Source: Phlebopus portentosus
Taxonomy: Eukaryota; Basidiomycota; Agaricomycetes; Boletales; Boletinellaceae
Length of the DNA stretch: 64,000 nt
NCBI GenBank assembly: GCA_037892935.1
Contig: JAYXKI010000008.1
Coordinates: forward strand, 1,612,001-1,676,000
Reading direction: 5' to 3'
Below the pieces are notes generated by a model. The model did no database searches. It was given only the letters and a program-made list of their open reading frames with translations, and had not been told where the DNA came from. Positions 1 through 11,060 of the stretch are shown here, piece after piece. The number at the start of each line of letters is the position of its first letter. The first letter of the stretch is position 1. Both the position numbers and the translations under genes were made by a program.

Positions 1-96
1 GTGTCAAAATATGATGCGAGGGATTGAGGTGCAAAACGATGATAGAGGGGGACTGAGAGAATCGAAGGCTATATGTGGGATGATGGAACCGACTAT

Positions 97-2131
97 TATA
101 GACTATTAGACTCTCCTAGATAGGGACAAAGGCGGCAGCGGCGGCATTTGACCACAGGGAGGCGATGTCAAAGGTGTTGAGAGGAAAAAGGGGAGGTCCT
201 ACCAGATCTATAGACTACCTACAGGCTTTTAGAAGTGACACTCAGCTCAGATGCACAAGGATCTGGCCGTTAGGGGGATCCACTGTGCCTTCGAATAACT
301 CGCCGCAGCGATACGGGCCTTGACAGCTGAATAGGGACCGCCGAGTCCAACTGAACCGGCGAAGGGGTCGCAGTGGCGGACTGGGTGCAGCGCCGATGGA
401 GGTTCGCACCAGTGCAATTCCACCTGATAGTCGGGGAGTTGATGTGGGAATGACACAGAGAAGGTGGAGGTGGGAGAGTGTCGACACCACTTGAAAAGGG
501 AGGTAGTGTCGGCGGTGGAATGACACGGAGGCAGCAAGAAGCGGGGGACTGGATTCAGATGGAAGAGGGCACCAGCGCCGGCGGTAGCGACGAACACTAG
601 AAGAGTGACAGCTGCGTCGAGACGTCGAGGGAGTATCACAGATGCCCTGACCAAACAGCGGTGCAGAGACACGAAAGGGGGCTTCAGCCGTAAGGAGAAA
701 TCGAAGATCGCGGGACTGGATACTAGAAGAGTGACGGCTACGTCGGGGCGTTGAGGAAGAATCACAAACAATTTGAACCGAGCGACGGCGAGGAAACACA
801 AAAGGCGGCCTCAGGCGCGGGGAGAAATTGAAGATCGTGGGACTGGTTACTAGAAGAGTGATGGCTATGTCAGAGCATTGAGGAAGAATCACAAATGATT
901 TAAACTGAGCAGCGGCGAGGAAACATGAAAGGGGGCCTCAGGCGCGGGGAGAAATTGAAGATCGCGGGATTGATTACTAGAGGAGTGACAGCTGCATTGG
1001 GACGTTGAGGAGGAATCCCAAATGCTCAGAACTGACTGGCGGCGGAGGATCGAGAGAGGGGGACGGTGATGCAGATAAAAGTCGGAAATCCCTGGAGTGA
1101 TTACTAGAAGAGTGACAGCTGTGCAGAAGCGAGATGTCCAGGGTGGCGAATGAGTTCAGCGGCTTCTATCTTGTGAGATCAGGGGCCACGCTGTCAGGAT
1201 GGGATCAACGGGGGCATGTGACCGGGAGTTTGCCCGATCTGGCTGTCTGGTTCTCTGTATATACTGGTTTCTTAAAAGAGGCTTCTTTACTTGTGGTTGG
1301 TCTTTGGTAGCTGCATTCTAGAGTATATCTCTGCTGCTTTTTAAGATAGATACATGCTCTCTATATATACTATGAGTCCTTGATAAGAAATTTCACTAAA
1401 GCAGCAGGCGGCGAGGCATGACAGGCACGCCGTGATGGCGGGGGCTGCTGCCGAGATGTGCCGCCAAGCCACCAAGACCTAGGGGTGCCCCAATCGGAAT
1501 AGCGGAATGCTGGTACATCGTGTCGAACGTCGGGGCCATTCGGATCAGTCAGGGGGCGCTCTATATGGATCTGAAATGCCAAGGGGTTGAATAAAACTAA
1601 AAAGAGGAATATACGGACGGCCGCCGGGCGTGCTACCGCACTCGGTGTACAATGTGGGATGATAAGAATATGAAACAATCAATGAAATGGACCTGAGATT
1701 GGCTATCGTTCACCCAGCTGGCGTGGCGGCAGGCATACACCTCTGCAATGGCATGATATACATCCACCGCAGCGTGTCCAGCCGCCGTGCGAGCATTTCT
1801 GAAGCCCGGAATAACCGGATTCGGTGGCACCATTCTTAGGAGAGGCTGGAGAAGGGGAACCAGGGTTTGGTCAAAGTGGGGACAGGGTGATCATAAGATA
1901 GAAGCGAAGGCGTCACTGCCGGTTCACATGGTCGGCGGCGGCAGCAGCGTGGGTGCTGTTCCTAGGCCGCCGAAGGTCTGGCGGCCACTGAGCAGACTGT
2001 ATTATGGGTAATGGCGGCAAAGGCTGGTTTGCTGACAATAGTACGCGGGGTGTCCTGGGTATGGTATAGGGGAGTACAGCCCTTGCAGGCCTGTGCCGCT
2101 GGACCGATACAGGTTAGTGCGGCGCACTACA
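97..2131 (+). repeat. Family D LTR-like repeat, copy 1
   Basis: This 2035-bp insertion interrupts the family A LTR. It is recognised by alignment to the second copy spread over 8993-62793. The second copy starts TGTAGACTATC and ends GTGCACTACA, so ends are TG..CA with a 5-bp inverted TGTAG/CTACA; here the start has decayed to TATAG. TATA-like runs near 1255-1262 and 1361-1368 suit a promoter, so a solo LTR of an unseen element is the best reading. Flanks are CTAT and CCAT; intact family A LTRs read CCGT at this spot. Several ORFs of 60-216 codons cross it on the minus strand, but they resemble no protein and are broken differently in copy 2. Confidence 0.75.
595..1135 (+). repeat. Minisatellite of about 127 bp inside the family D repeat
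   Basis: Units begin with a TACTAGAAGAGTGA-like core at about 595, 721, 848, 975 and 1102, a spacing of 126-127 bp. The unit continues with a GTTGAGGAAGAATCACAAA-like stretch and a GAGGAAACA-like stretch. The second D copy shows the same array at about 35645, 35770, 35896 and 36023, so the array belongs to the repeat family and was not created after insertion. Confidence 0.75.
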
Positions 2132-3158
2132 CCATATCCGATCGAAACGATGCAGAATAGCGTCGGGCTGGACTTGAGGAAGTGGGGAGAGGAATGTCAG
2201 GAGAAAAGTGGCGATATGGTGTCCTTTCCCGACAACACTGGAGAGGAGAAGGTGTTGTGAGACCAAATGCAAGTGGCATGCAGAGTAACTGGGTTACGAG
2301 CAAAACTGGGCGAAATAGTTTGGAACGCGTATGGAAGTTTCGATTCAGGTGAGAGAAGTAAGAGAAGTCTTTATGTGACCACTGTGAACTATACAAACAT
2401 ACGAACGGCTCTGCTGCGAAGAGAGATCACCAAATAACTGTACAGAACACAAAATATCGTATATTAGACTATAGAGACGAGAGAGTCCACTACGAACAAG
2501 TTGAACTCAAGGTCGAGGGACTTTGAGACAATGTGAGAACTGCCTAGCTAAGCTCTCTCTCTACTATGAGAGTCGTGCTATATTTATACTAAACATCCAA
2601 GACTGAGCCTCCCATCGGTCAGAGAACATACGTCATAAAGAAAAGGGAATGCATATCACTATCTACAAAGGAGAGGAGTGCATATGAATGGTTTAAGGGA
2701 CACATAAGTCAAAAGAAACAATACTGAGCATGTCTGGAACGAGAGCATAATGGATTAAAGAGGACGCATATAGAAAGGTCAGAATATGAGTGAAACCTTC
2801 AGAACCGGGTCTCTTTGAGCAGAATGAAGCGGAACTTGGGGAAATGACTTGGAAGGGCTCTGGCTAGCCTGACAAAGTAAGTCTGTGATGTTTGACAAAG
2901 GAGAGGGACTGAGGACGAGGTTGCAGGGTCAAATCTCTTTGTCTGGAATGCGGATCCGAGATCCAGAGACTTGTGATCGATGCGTGCAAACTCGATGCCG
3001 TGATTCTCCTGCCTTGATGGCCGATCAAAGAATGGTGCACGTGCCATCTGGACTATGGCGTTCTTGCTAAGTCCACTCGTTTGAGCAAAACCAGTCGGAA
3101 CACCGCAGAACTGGTTGTAATGACTCCGTACATTCCCAAGCTTCAGACTTACTCTTCA

Positions 3159-4100
3159 GCGTGCATGCCTCGCAGCTTGTGGATGCCCTGTTCGACGAGG
3201 TGCAGGAGACCAGAGATTCGTCGAATGACTTGTCTCTCAGGATGATGGAGGTGAGTTTTAGCACTTTCTTTCAGGGACTTATAGTTGCTTATATTCTCTT
3301 AGGAGATGATGGCAGATCTGGCCATCGGAGGAAGGCTTTCTTTTGATATCGGCTTAGAGATGTTTGGCCAAATTGGCTCGATACTTGCAGAGATCAGTAG
3401 AAAGGATGGAGGCATTCTCAACGACAGCGGCAATGATGTGAGGCTTAGGGCCTTTGTGACTTGTTTTGACAATTATGGCAAACTCAAGCCATCTACTTTC
3501 CTTTCACATTTGGCTTCCTTATTAATCAGACTCGGGGATCTTACAGTGGAGGAGGGGAAGGAACTGGAAGCAATCCCTATAGTGATGGCACTTTTGAATG
3601 CCATATCAATGTAAACCAGTCCTTTGAAGGACTCCCTCAAAACTGTGGCAATGAGCTTACGGTCATGGTGCAAATACCAGGTATGGGCACTAGAGTGCTT
3701 CCTGCAGGCCTTCCCGCCTGTAGAAGGGTCCGCACAAATTGCGGTCCTTTACTTTTTTGTTAAAAAGAATCTGATTTGACAATTCAGTAACGATGCAGTG
3801 CATCTCTTGGAGATTGGGATGTCTTACTCTTCTATAGAATTTTTGATGGAGCAGATTGACATAAACACGGAGGATAAGGAAGTTTTGCACCAAATCTCCC
3901 ACAATATGGAGAAGATTCAGGATGAGTTCAAAGGTCTCAAGTTCGGGTATGGGTTGAAGGAGCTGAAGAAGGGGAAGGGGAAGGGGAAGGGGAAGGGGAA
4001 GGGGAAGGGGAAGGGGAAGGGGAAGGGGAAGGGGAAGGGGAAGGGGAAGGGGACAATATGTTTGTGTCAAAGAGGCTGGTCCACTAAGTACCTCGATCAA
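3159..4100 (+). pseudogene. 5'-truncated multi-exon gene of unknown function
   Basis: A split reading frame starts directly at the family A LTR boundary, so its 5' end is cut off by that insertion. Exons are proposed at 3159-3250, 3303-3610 and 3788-4100. The first intron (3251-3302, 52 bp, GTGAGT..TTAG) joins in frame at ...RMME/EMMADL. The second (3611-3787, GTAAAC..TTCAG) is long for this genome and less certain. A strong GTGAGT donor ends exon 3 at 4100. The product is mostly helical and acidic and ends in a Lys-Gly repeat encoded by a hexanucleotide array. No family is recognised. It may be the first part of the same gene as the frame at 4593-5850. Confidence 0.45.
3966..4052 (+). repeat. 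Hexanucleotide microsatellite (GGGGAA)n
   Basis: About 14 near-perfect GGGGAA units. Read in the frame of the surrounding exon they give alternating Lys-Gly; on the minus strand they give Pro-Leu. A repeat unit divisible by three leaves the reading frame open whatever its length, so the open frame here is weak evidence of coding. Confidence 0.95.
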
Positions 4101-4592
4101 GTGAGTTTGAAGCGCCACCAATTGAATGGAGCATAGGAGGGAGTGACAAAGTGTAGTAGAGGAGAAAGACAAAGAGAAGGCAAGGCCGAGTACAGAGGTG
4201 TTGAGTGTAGAGGAAGAGAGGGAAGCAAAGAAGAGGAGATGATTGTGTACTTTACTTTAGTCCAAGCTCTGTGTTCTCTGCTCCAAAAAGATTCAAAGAA
4301 AGCATGTGGTATTAGGCCACACTATATAATAGAGACTAGATCAGACGACCTAGATGTTAGTCAGCTGAGTCTTTATAAGATTCAGCTCATCTCCATATAT
4401 AAGGGAGCCAGGGATGAATGATCTCTAGTACCCACTTTGCCTCTTCCCACCATCATTGGTAACTCCTCCCCTTTCCTACACAGATCTCCCCCCACTTAAA
4501 CTCTGTCTGAGCAGTGTCATGCACTTCTCTCGAGCTACTATTAGGGGCTGTGAGTATCAGCTGTTATTGTTCAAAGCACTGAAAACAACTAA
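4101..4592. other. No convincing gene
   Basis: The stretch follows a splice donor and precedes the next coding-like frame. Short frames at 4143-4421 and 4456-4722 have no recognisable content. It may be a long or misread intron of the flanking decayed gene. Confidence 0.5.
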
Positions 4593-5850
4593 ATGCCTCC
4601 ACCTAGCCCTGAGTTCCAGAAGAATTCCCCAGCTGGAGAAAGTCAGCCTAGGTACATTTCCTCAGTTGAATGCTGTAGTATGCACACTCTCAAACTCTTT
4701 CAATCAGCATCTAAGATGGTAACTTCTGCAAAGTCTGTATCTCCAGATGCAGAAGCAGTGAAGAAGAAGCAGAAGGAGAAGGAGGAGAAGGTGTTTGCAG
4801 ACGGCATGCACAAATGTTTTACATCTATGCACGAGCAAATTGGATCTGGAGTTAAGGATACTGAAGAAAAATTTGCCGCCTTACATGAGGAATTGCAAAA
4901 ACAGAGAGAGTGTTTGAAGAAAGATGAGAGCTACCTCAATTCCATAGGATTCCCCTTTTTTTGGTATAATGGGAGGTTTGTTATGTTATGTTTAATAGGT
5001 ACTCCAGACAAAAGCAGATGAGGCAAATCCAGAACTTCTCAAGAGAGCGTTGACCATTGTGTATGACGCAGTCGCCGCTTATGTGGATAGTCTACAATCT
5101 GTGAACCAGCAGGTTCCTGGGGGTGTCGACTGGAGACTGGAGGAAGCAAAGACTTCCGACGGATGTATTAATGCCAAGATTCTCATGCAGAAGCTCTGGG
5201 AATTCCTCAAACTCGAGCACAATCCCATTCAGAGAACAGAATTGGCATGGTTATCACAGTGTTTCTGCCAAAAGCTGGTTGATTGGGCTAAACTTGCAGA
5301 AGATCAGCTCAAAAGTACCAAGGAGTGCGGCACCTTCAAGCCGGATATAGATCTGGCAGAGGATTGATTTCATCGCCTAAAGCGGGTGCTTCAATGCTTT
5401 CCAAACAATAATGGCTCAATTAAGATCCTATCCTTTCTGGTTTTCATGCCGGAGACCTCCGGTAGTGAGACTGAACATAAAGTGGTTGCGATGAAGGATC
5501 CACATGATTCCTATCAGTACTGAGGAGACACGCATGACTTTAAGGCGAGGTGTGACGACGAGCATGGCAATGAACTGATTAAAGTGGAGATGCATTTTCA
5601 GTCTTTTAGTCAATCTTCAGTGTTCACAATTCTGCAGGATCGGGTCAGGCGGGCCAAATCCGATGACCAGATATTGGACAACCAGAATTGTAGTTCTCTC
5701 ATTCTCACTCAAGCGAACACGGATGGTGATTTGGATGATGGTTCTGATGGTTCTGATGGTTCTGATGCCAAGACTTCTGACATGTATATGAGCGATGAGA
5801 GCGAATCCTCGACATCGCACAGTTCTTCACCGGAGGCGAGCTTTGTATAA
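4593..5850 (+). pseudogene. Decayed unknown gene, coiled-coil and acidic tail
   Basis: The first part (4593-4970) is Lys/Glu-rich and coiled-coil-like. The second part is one continuous frame from 4999 to 5850, interrupted by TGA at 5365-5367 and 5521-5523. Both stops are compatible with CGA to TGA changes. The frame ends in an Asp/Ser-rich tail that includes a GSD-repeat. The junction near 4971-4998 has GT and AG signals but does not join in frame, so either a base was lost or the splice sites differ. No family is recognised. The next gene (6158-8296) converges on it. Confidence 0.45.
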
Positions 5851-6157
5851 ATTCTTAAGGTATTTGGGCCTCCACACCATTTTTCATGGTCATAACTGAC
5901 ATGATCTAGGTTTGCTCCTTGCATTTGGGCCTTGAGTTCATGTAATTTTTAGAAATTGACTTGTTCTCATTTCATTATGGTGGTTCATTTGACATGCATA
6001 CCAGTTTTTTGATAGGAATTTCTGAGAACATTATTGATTTTGGATCATCTTCAGCCAGGAGTTTGTTCCCACTTCCTTTCTGTACCCTTATTTATTATAT
6101 GCATAACTGTATGTAACACATATCATGTTTACTATTGAATGTGATTGTCTTTGTCGT
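5851..6157. other. Spacer between two convergent decayed genes
   Basis: AT-richer DNA of about 300 bp between the 3' ends of the plus-strand frame ending at 5850 and the minus-strand frame ending at 6158. No gene is seen. Confidence 0.5.
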
Positions 6158-8296
6158 TCAGCCAATGTCCTCCTGGGCATAGAAAAGCATGGCGGATGCA
6201 AGCCTGTATGTGATGTGAACACCTGACTGTGACGCTATTGAAATCAATTTGTCGGTTGTCAACCTGAGTAGAATTGGGTTGATGCACGGATATCCATTAC
6301 ATTTCAGAACATCGGCCAGCACTGAGTAATTCATGTTGTCGTGCCCTCATTCCATATGATCATCACACATGTTCAGCCAAATCTCCACCAAAGGATAATC
6401 ACGAATTTTATTTCTCACGGATGGGGAGCCTTGAGTTCTGTTGTGGTGACCTTTGCGATGATATCCACTATGACGTGATGCAGAGTGTCTGTTCCAATAA
6501 CTGTGGTGCCTGTAGTCATCCTCGGATAACGAACTGCGATTGTGATAACTCCTTTCTGTGGAGCTTTCGGAGTCCACCCACCCTGATGATGACAAGAATC
6601 GATAGCGACATTTATGACCCCTCTTTCTGATAGATTGGCTCCTGCCACAATGACACTTCCCTCCACGTGATGGCCCACGGTACCTTCTGTCATCCCTTGG
6701 CCTGTCTCGTGCAGGCTGGGAGGTGGGCGATGGTGATGCATGGCGAGTCCTTCCAGCGCTGGAATTTTCTACACCTGGTTTGGTCTGTGGATCCCCATCC
6801 ACTTGTGCTTGACCAGTGCCAGCTTGGTTTGTAAGCCCCTGCTGCATGCCTATGGTGGTTGAACCTAAGGTGGTCTGCACAGTTCACTTTGATTTGTGGT
6901 AGTCGAGCAAGTTCAGCTGCTTGGGAACCTCCAAAGCTGTCATGCCCAGAGCTTTACTTAGCTACAAAAGCTCAGAAGCCTCCAGAATCACATAGATGAG
7001 AGTAAGACATGTACTAGGAGCCTTGCATGATCAAAATAATTCTTCATTGTATAATATATATGGGTACCATCAGCATGAATATAACAAACTTCCTCTGGAT
7101 GCATGCTGCACTGTAGGTTCTGCTTGATCTCCTTGATATGAGGCGTGAGCATTGCATTCAGGTCACCTTTTGTTGCTTTGGCTGCACTGGTTGGTTTGGT
7201 CGCATTCTGAAGTACACTTCCTGAGCATTTAGAACCCTTCTAAATGGAACGTAATTCACACATCAACACGTGAAAGAGAGAAAGGCAAACAATCACATTT
7301 ACCCGTTCATCATTCATGTTCATAAGTACAATTTCACCTGCACTATCAACCTTGCACTTCTTCTTCAGCTCCTCAAGATACTTCTTGAACCCTTGCACAA
7401 GCTCATCAAGATCTACATCGGATTTTAGATACTGTGGTTGAATCTTCATCCCAATCTTCTTAAACTATGGACCAGTGTAGCCTAGTGTAACCGAGGTGGG
7501 ATAGCACTGAAGAATACTTGCCACATTCTGACACACATCAATTATGCTGTGTTGAGGTTCAATGTTCATTTTGTGCAAAGCCTGCCCATTGTCAACCAGA
7601 ATGACAAGTGTTGATTGCATTTCTTTAGGAGCTTGCTGCTCCTCTTTTTCACGTTCGAGATTTTCTATGAAATGCACATAAGATACAACTGATGAGTCGC
7701 ATCTATACTCTTGGTCTGAATTGTCAGTGTAGTCTATTAAATCATTAGAGACTGACAAACTCCTATAATGGTCTACGCACCGGCTGCAAGCAATGGATTA
7801 TCAAAGTCCCAAGGATCACCAGTACCGACTCTGTTGGTATCTGACTCTTGACCTGGATCATCATTAGCCATTTGGGCAATATCAAGTTGTGATGGTTCTT
7901 CATCATAGGGCTCTTCATGTTGATATGTCAGGTCCTTGTCAGCAGCTCTCTGGCCCCTTGCTTTTATCGTGGTGGGCTCCGCTTCCATGTTTTTCTGTTA
8001 TGAAGTATGAGTGCAATACCAGAAGACAAGACTATCAGTACTATCATCTCTTCAACACCATTCTTGTTGACAGCAGGCTGCTCTGCCTTCCTTGGCTGGC
8101 CTTGTTTCCGTGGTCCTTCAGCAATGACATCTGCATTTTGAGAGTTCAAATAAGGGCCATTTGCTCACTGGGGCTCCAGGGCCATTGCTGCTTTTTTGGG
8201 AGAGGAGTTTCTTATGATGGCAGATGCCTGCTTCGTCCCAGCAGTCTTACGAGCTGCAGTCTTGTGAGCTGCAAGTTTTCTAGGGGTGGGACTCAT
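6158..8296 (-). pseudogene. Decayed multi-exon gene of unknown function with Arg/Ser-rich region and helical C-terminus
   Basis: Proposed exons, in order of transcription: 8042-8296, 7781-7994, 7303-7733, 7015-7239 and 6884-6961, then a region from about 6860 to 6158. Introns of 47, 47, 63 and 53 bp have GT..AG ends and join in frame. The product has a basic N-terminus, an acidic stretch, a conserved-looking middle section with two Cys/His pairs, an Arg/Ser/His-rich segment and a helical, SAM-like C-terminus ending YAQEDIG. In-frame stops sit at 8165-8167 (TGA), 7465-7467 (TAG) and 6347-6349 (TGA); two fit CGA to TGA. The arrangement resembles lineage-expanded basidiomycete proteins without assigned function; that comparison is from memory and unverified. 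The junction into the Arg/Ser segment is unresolved. Confidence 0.5.
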
Positions 8297-8370
8297 GATG
8301 GTAAGAGATAAAAAAAAAAGTGATGTGGCAATGAAGGTAGCTGCTTATAAACGTGTTCCCAGCTCACTTA

Positions 8371-8992
8371 CTAGCCCTCCAGAGATTGATGATCCAAAGT
8401 CTGCAAACATACACTATCTTCAGATTCAACGGCCTATACAAGCACATCATAGTGACAGTGGCGAAAGAAGGAATAACTATCCAAAGAATTAATGGAATAC
8501 ACCTGCCTGCAGAGTTGCTCAACAACTGAAGTGTCATCCTGAGGACCGGGACCCTGCCATTTTAACCTGGACTTGATTATGGAGAATGCAAGTTCAATAG
8601 GATTGTAGTCTGGTGAGTAAGGAGGAAGAAATTCAAGCCTGACACCCCTAAGCAAAGGGGTCAGTACATGCTGCAACTTGCATTGCTAGTGAGACAGACC
8701 GAGATTCGATGAGCTCCCAAATCTCGGGAGCCTTGTGTATTGGGCAGTTGTCCATTATGATGACTGATTGATTACCGGGGAAGGGATGCATTTTGTCCAA
8801 CAGGCTAGTGATGAATTCTGTGAACAATTTGGTATTGAATGCGCCCTGTATGATAGTGCAGTTGATTGTCCCATTGAGGCTGATAGCTGGCAAGACAGAG
8901 AAGCTAACAGAGTGAATCAGAAGCTTGTGATGCACCACAAGAGGCAGAATCACTGTTTCCCCCTATTGAAAAACTGCTTGAGACATGCATGG
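8371..8992 (-). pseudogene. Tc1/mariner-like transposase, 3' half of a gene split by the nested stack
   Basis: Exons 8954-8992 (end of a split exon), 8700-8903, 8503-8647 and 8371-8433 are separated by introns of 50, 52 and 69 bp. The second intron contains a TACTGAC branch-like site. The spliced product shows the DDE_3-type core: FSVLPAISLNG, then IIMDNCPIHK with the second catalytic Asp, then FLPPYSPDYNPIELAFS with the final Glu. Such enzymes cut and paste DNA transposons at TA sites. The upstream exons with the helix-turn-helix and first catalytic Asp are at 62798-63373. The exon is broken at the 4-bp duplication ATGG (8989-8992 and 62794-62797), so one gene is interrupted by about 53.8 kb. 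Confidence 0.85.
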
Positions 8993-9313
8993 TGTAGACT
9001 ATCAGACTCTCCTAGATAGGGACAAAGGTGGCGGCGGCAGCATTTGACCACAGGGAGGTGATATCAAAGGTGTCAAGAGGAAAAAGGGGAAGTCCTACCA
9101 GATCTACAGACTACCTACAGACTTTCAGAAGCGATGAAGAGTAAGTCTGAAGCTTGGGAACGTACGGAGTCGTTACGACCAGTTCCGCAGTGTTCCAACT
9201 GGTTTTGCTCGAATGAGTGGACTTAGCAAGAACGCCATAGTCCAGATGGCACGTGCACCGTTCTTTGATCGGCCATCAAGATGGGAGAATCACGGTATCA
9301 AGTTTGCACGTGT

Positions 9314-10932
9314 TGAAACTCCTGTGGACGTTCTGATGCCGGACAGGGAGTGTATAGTTCGAGGGGCTGCCCTAGAATACCTTCAAGTGGTCAGCAGAGA
9401 GTTACACCCGAGCTAAGGGCACGAAGAAATGGAGGGAAATAGGGATATACAATGGAAGGGCTTGAGGGATGTGAGGGAAGCGCTCGAGGAAGAATTCCGA
9501 GGGTGAACTTCTTCCGAGATCGATGGTGGCAGTGCAAAGGCTAAATTGACTCTCTGGCTCAGCTGCGAGCTCTAGACTAAAGCCGACTAACCCAAGGCAC
9601 AAGAACTAAATTAACTAAGCTACGCTAGTTAAACTACCAACCCGAACGTGACTAATTGACTGTGCTAACACACTGGTAAGCGACTGCAGCCGATCTCACT
9701 CGTAGTCTAAAGTGTCGGAACGCGGCGTAACGATTCGAAATGCGATTCGATGGACGAAGGACAATTGCTGAGTGTGTCGAAATGTGATGCGAGGGATGGA
9801 GGTGCGAAATGATGACGGAAGGGGACTGAGAGAATCTAAGGATATGTGTGGGACGATGAAACCGACCGTTTCAAATCGAAATGATGCGGAATAGCACCGG
9901 GCTGGTCTTGAGGAAGCAGAGAGTGGAAAGTCAAGAGGAAAGGGGTAATATGGTGTCCTTTCCCGATGACAATGGAGAGGAGAAGGTGTTGCGAGACCAA
10001 ATGCGAGCGGCACGCAGAGTAACTGGGTTATGAGTGAAACCGGGCGAAACGGATCGAAACACGTGAGGGGGTCTTGTTTCGGGTGAGAGGAGATAGAGAA
10101 GCCTTTATACGATGACGGCGAACTATACAAACGCACGAACGGCTCTACTGCAAAGAGAGATCACTGATCGACTGTACAGAACACGAAATGTCGTATATTA
10201 GACTATAGAGATGAGAGAGTCCACTACGAACAAGTAGACTAGAGGTTGAGAGGCTTAGAGACGATGTGAGAACTGCAAGCTAAGCTCCCACTAAGCTCCG
10301 ACTAAGCTCCCCTTCTACTACGAGAGTCATGCTATATTTATACTAAACGTCCAAGGCTGAGCCTCCCAGCGGTCAGAGAACCTATGTCATAAAGAAAAGG
10401 GAACGCATATCGCTATCTACAAAGGAGAGGAGCGCATATGAATGGTTTAAGGGACACATAGGTCAAAAGGAACAATACTAAGCATGTCTGGAACGAGAGC
10501 ATAATGGATTAAAGGGGACGCATATAGAAAGGTCAGAATACGTGCAAAACCTTCAGAACCGGGTCTCTTTGAGCGGAACGAAGCGGAACTCGGGGAAACG
10601 ACTCGGAAGGGCTCTGGATAGCCTGACAAAGTAAGTCTGCAATGTTTAACAAAGGAGAGGGACTGAGGACGAGGTTGCAGGGTCAAATCTCTTTGTCTGG
10701 AACGCGGATCCAAGGTCCGGAGACTTGTGATCGATGCGTGCAAACTCGATGCTGTGATTCTCCTGTCTTGATGGCCGATCAAAGAACGGTGCACATGCCA
10801 TCTGGACTATGGCGTTCTTGCTAAGTCTACTCGTTCGAGCGAAACCAGTCGAAACCGAGCGAAACCAGTCGGAACACCGCGGAACTGGTCGTAATGACTC
10901 CGTACGTTCCCAAGCTTCAGACTTACTCTTCA
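9314..10932 (-). repeat. 3' LTR of element L
   Basis: 1619 bp with TG..CA ends, lying at the left because the element is on the minus strand. The inner side is followed by the conserved stretch complementary to ACCCGGGAGA, the short purine run next to the 3' LTR. Confidence 0.9.
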
Positions 10933-10952
10933 TCTCCCGGGTTCATGAAATA

Positions 10953-10970
10953 GTGACCATCCGTGGTCAC
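10953..10970. promoter_or_regulatory. Conserved 18-bp palindrome next to the 3' LTR (element L)
   Basis: On the element's sense strand this reads GTGACCACGGATGGTCAC, a 7-bp inverted repeat around CGGA. In R the arms are GTGACCG/CGGTCAC. Pairing is preserved here although both arms changed by a CpG transition. It lies 20 bp from the LTR and 91 bp upstream of the antisense gene's ATG at 11061. Confidence 0.65.
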
Positions 10971-11060
10971 TCCCATCTCAATCTGACGCATGGGAGTTTC
11001 GAAGCATAACGCGTTGCGTCCAAATTTTCTTCTGCTGTCATCTCTTTTTCATTCTCCAAC

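Larger units (their letters stand above)
1..3158 (-). repeat. Family A LTR, truncated by window edge and split by a family D repeat
   Basis: Positions 1-96 and 2136-3158 align with the minus strand of the 1.62-kb family A LTR. The left part matches the segment seen at 9777-9862. The right part runs from the equivalent of 9870 to the LTR end, whose minus-strand start is TGAAGAGTAAG read leftward from 3158. The U3 end abuts unique DNA at 3159, whose first four bases are GCGT. The other end lies outside the window, so it cannot be told whether this is a solo LTR or part of an element. Many C-to-T and G-to-A differences from the young copy in element R show it is old. Confidence 0.85.

Noticed and set aside
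242..892. Long minus-strand open frames (184-216 codons) in family D repeat
   Set aside because: They overlap each other in different frames, are Pro/Arg/Ser-rich from the tandem array, and are not kept in copy 2 at 35280-35976.
3966..4052. Lys-Gly repeat as a functional protein domain
   Set aside because: The array is a simple hexanucleotide microsatellite whose unit keeps frame at any length, so the open frame is expected by chance.
5050..5367. Treating 5050-5367 as a separate intact small gene
   Set aside because: The same frame continues after the TGA at 5365 with similar composition through a second TGA to 5850, so it is better read as part of a decayed longer exon.
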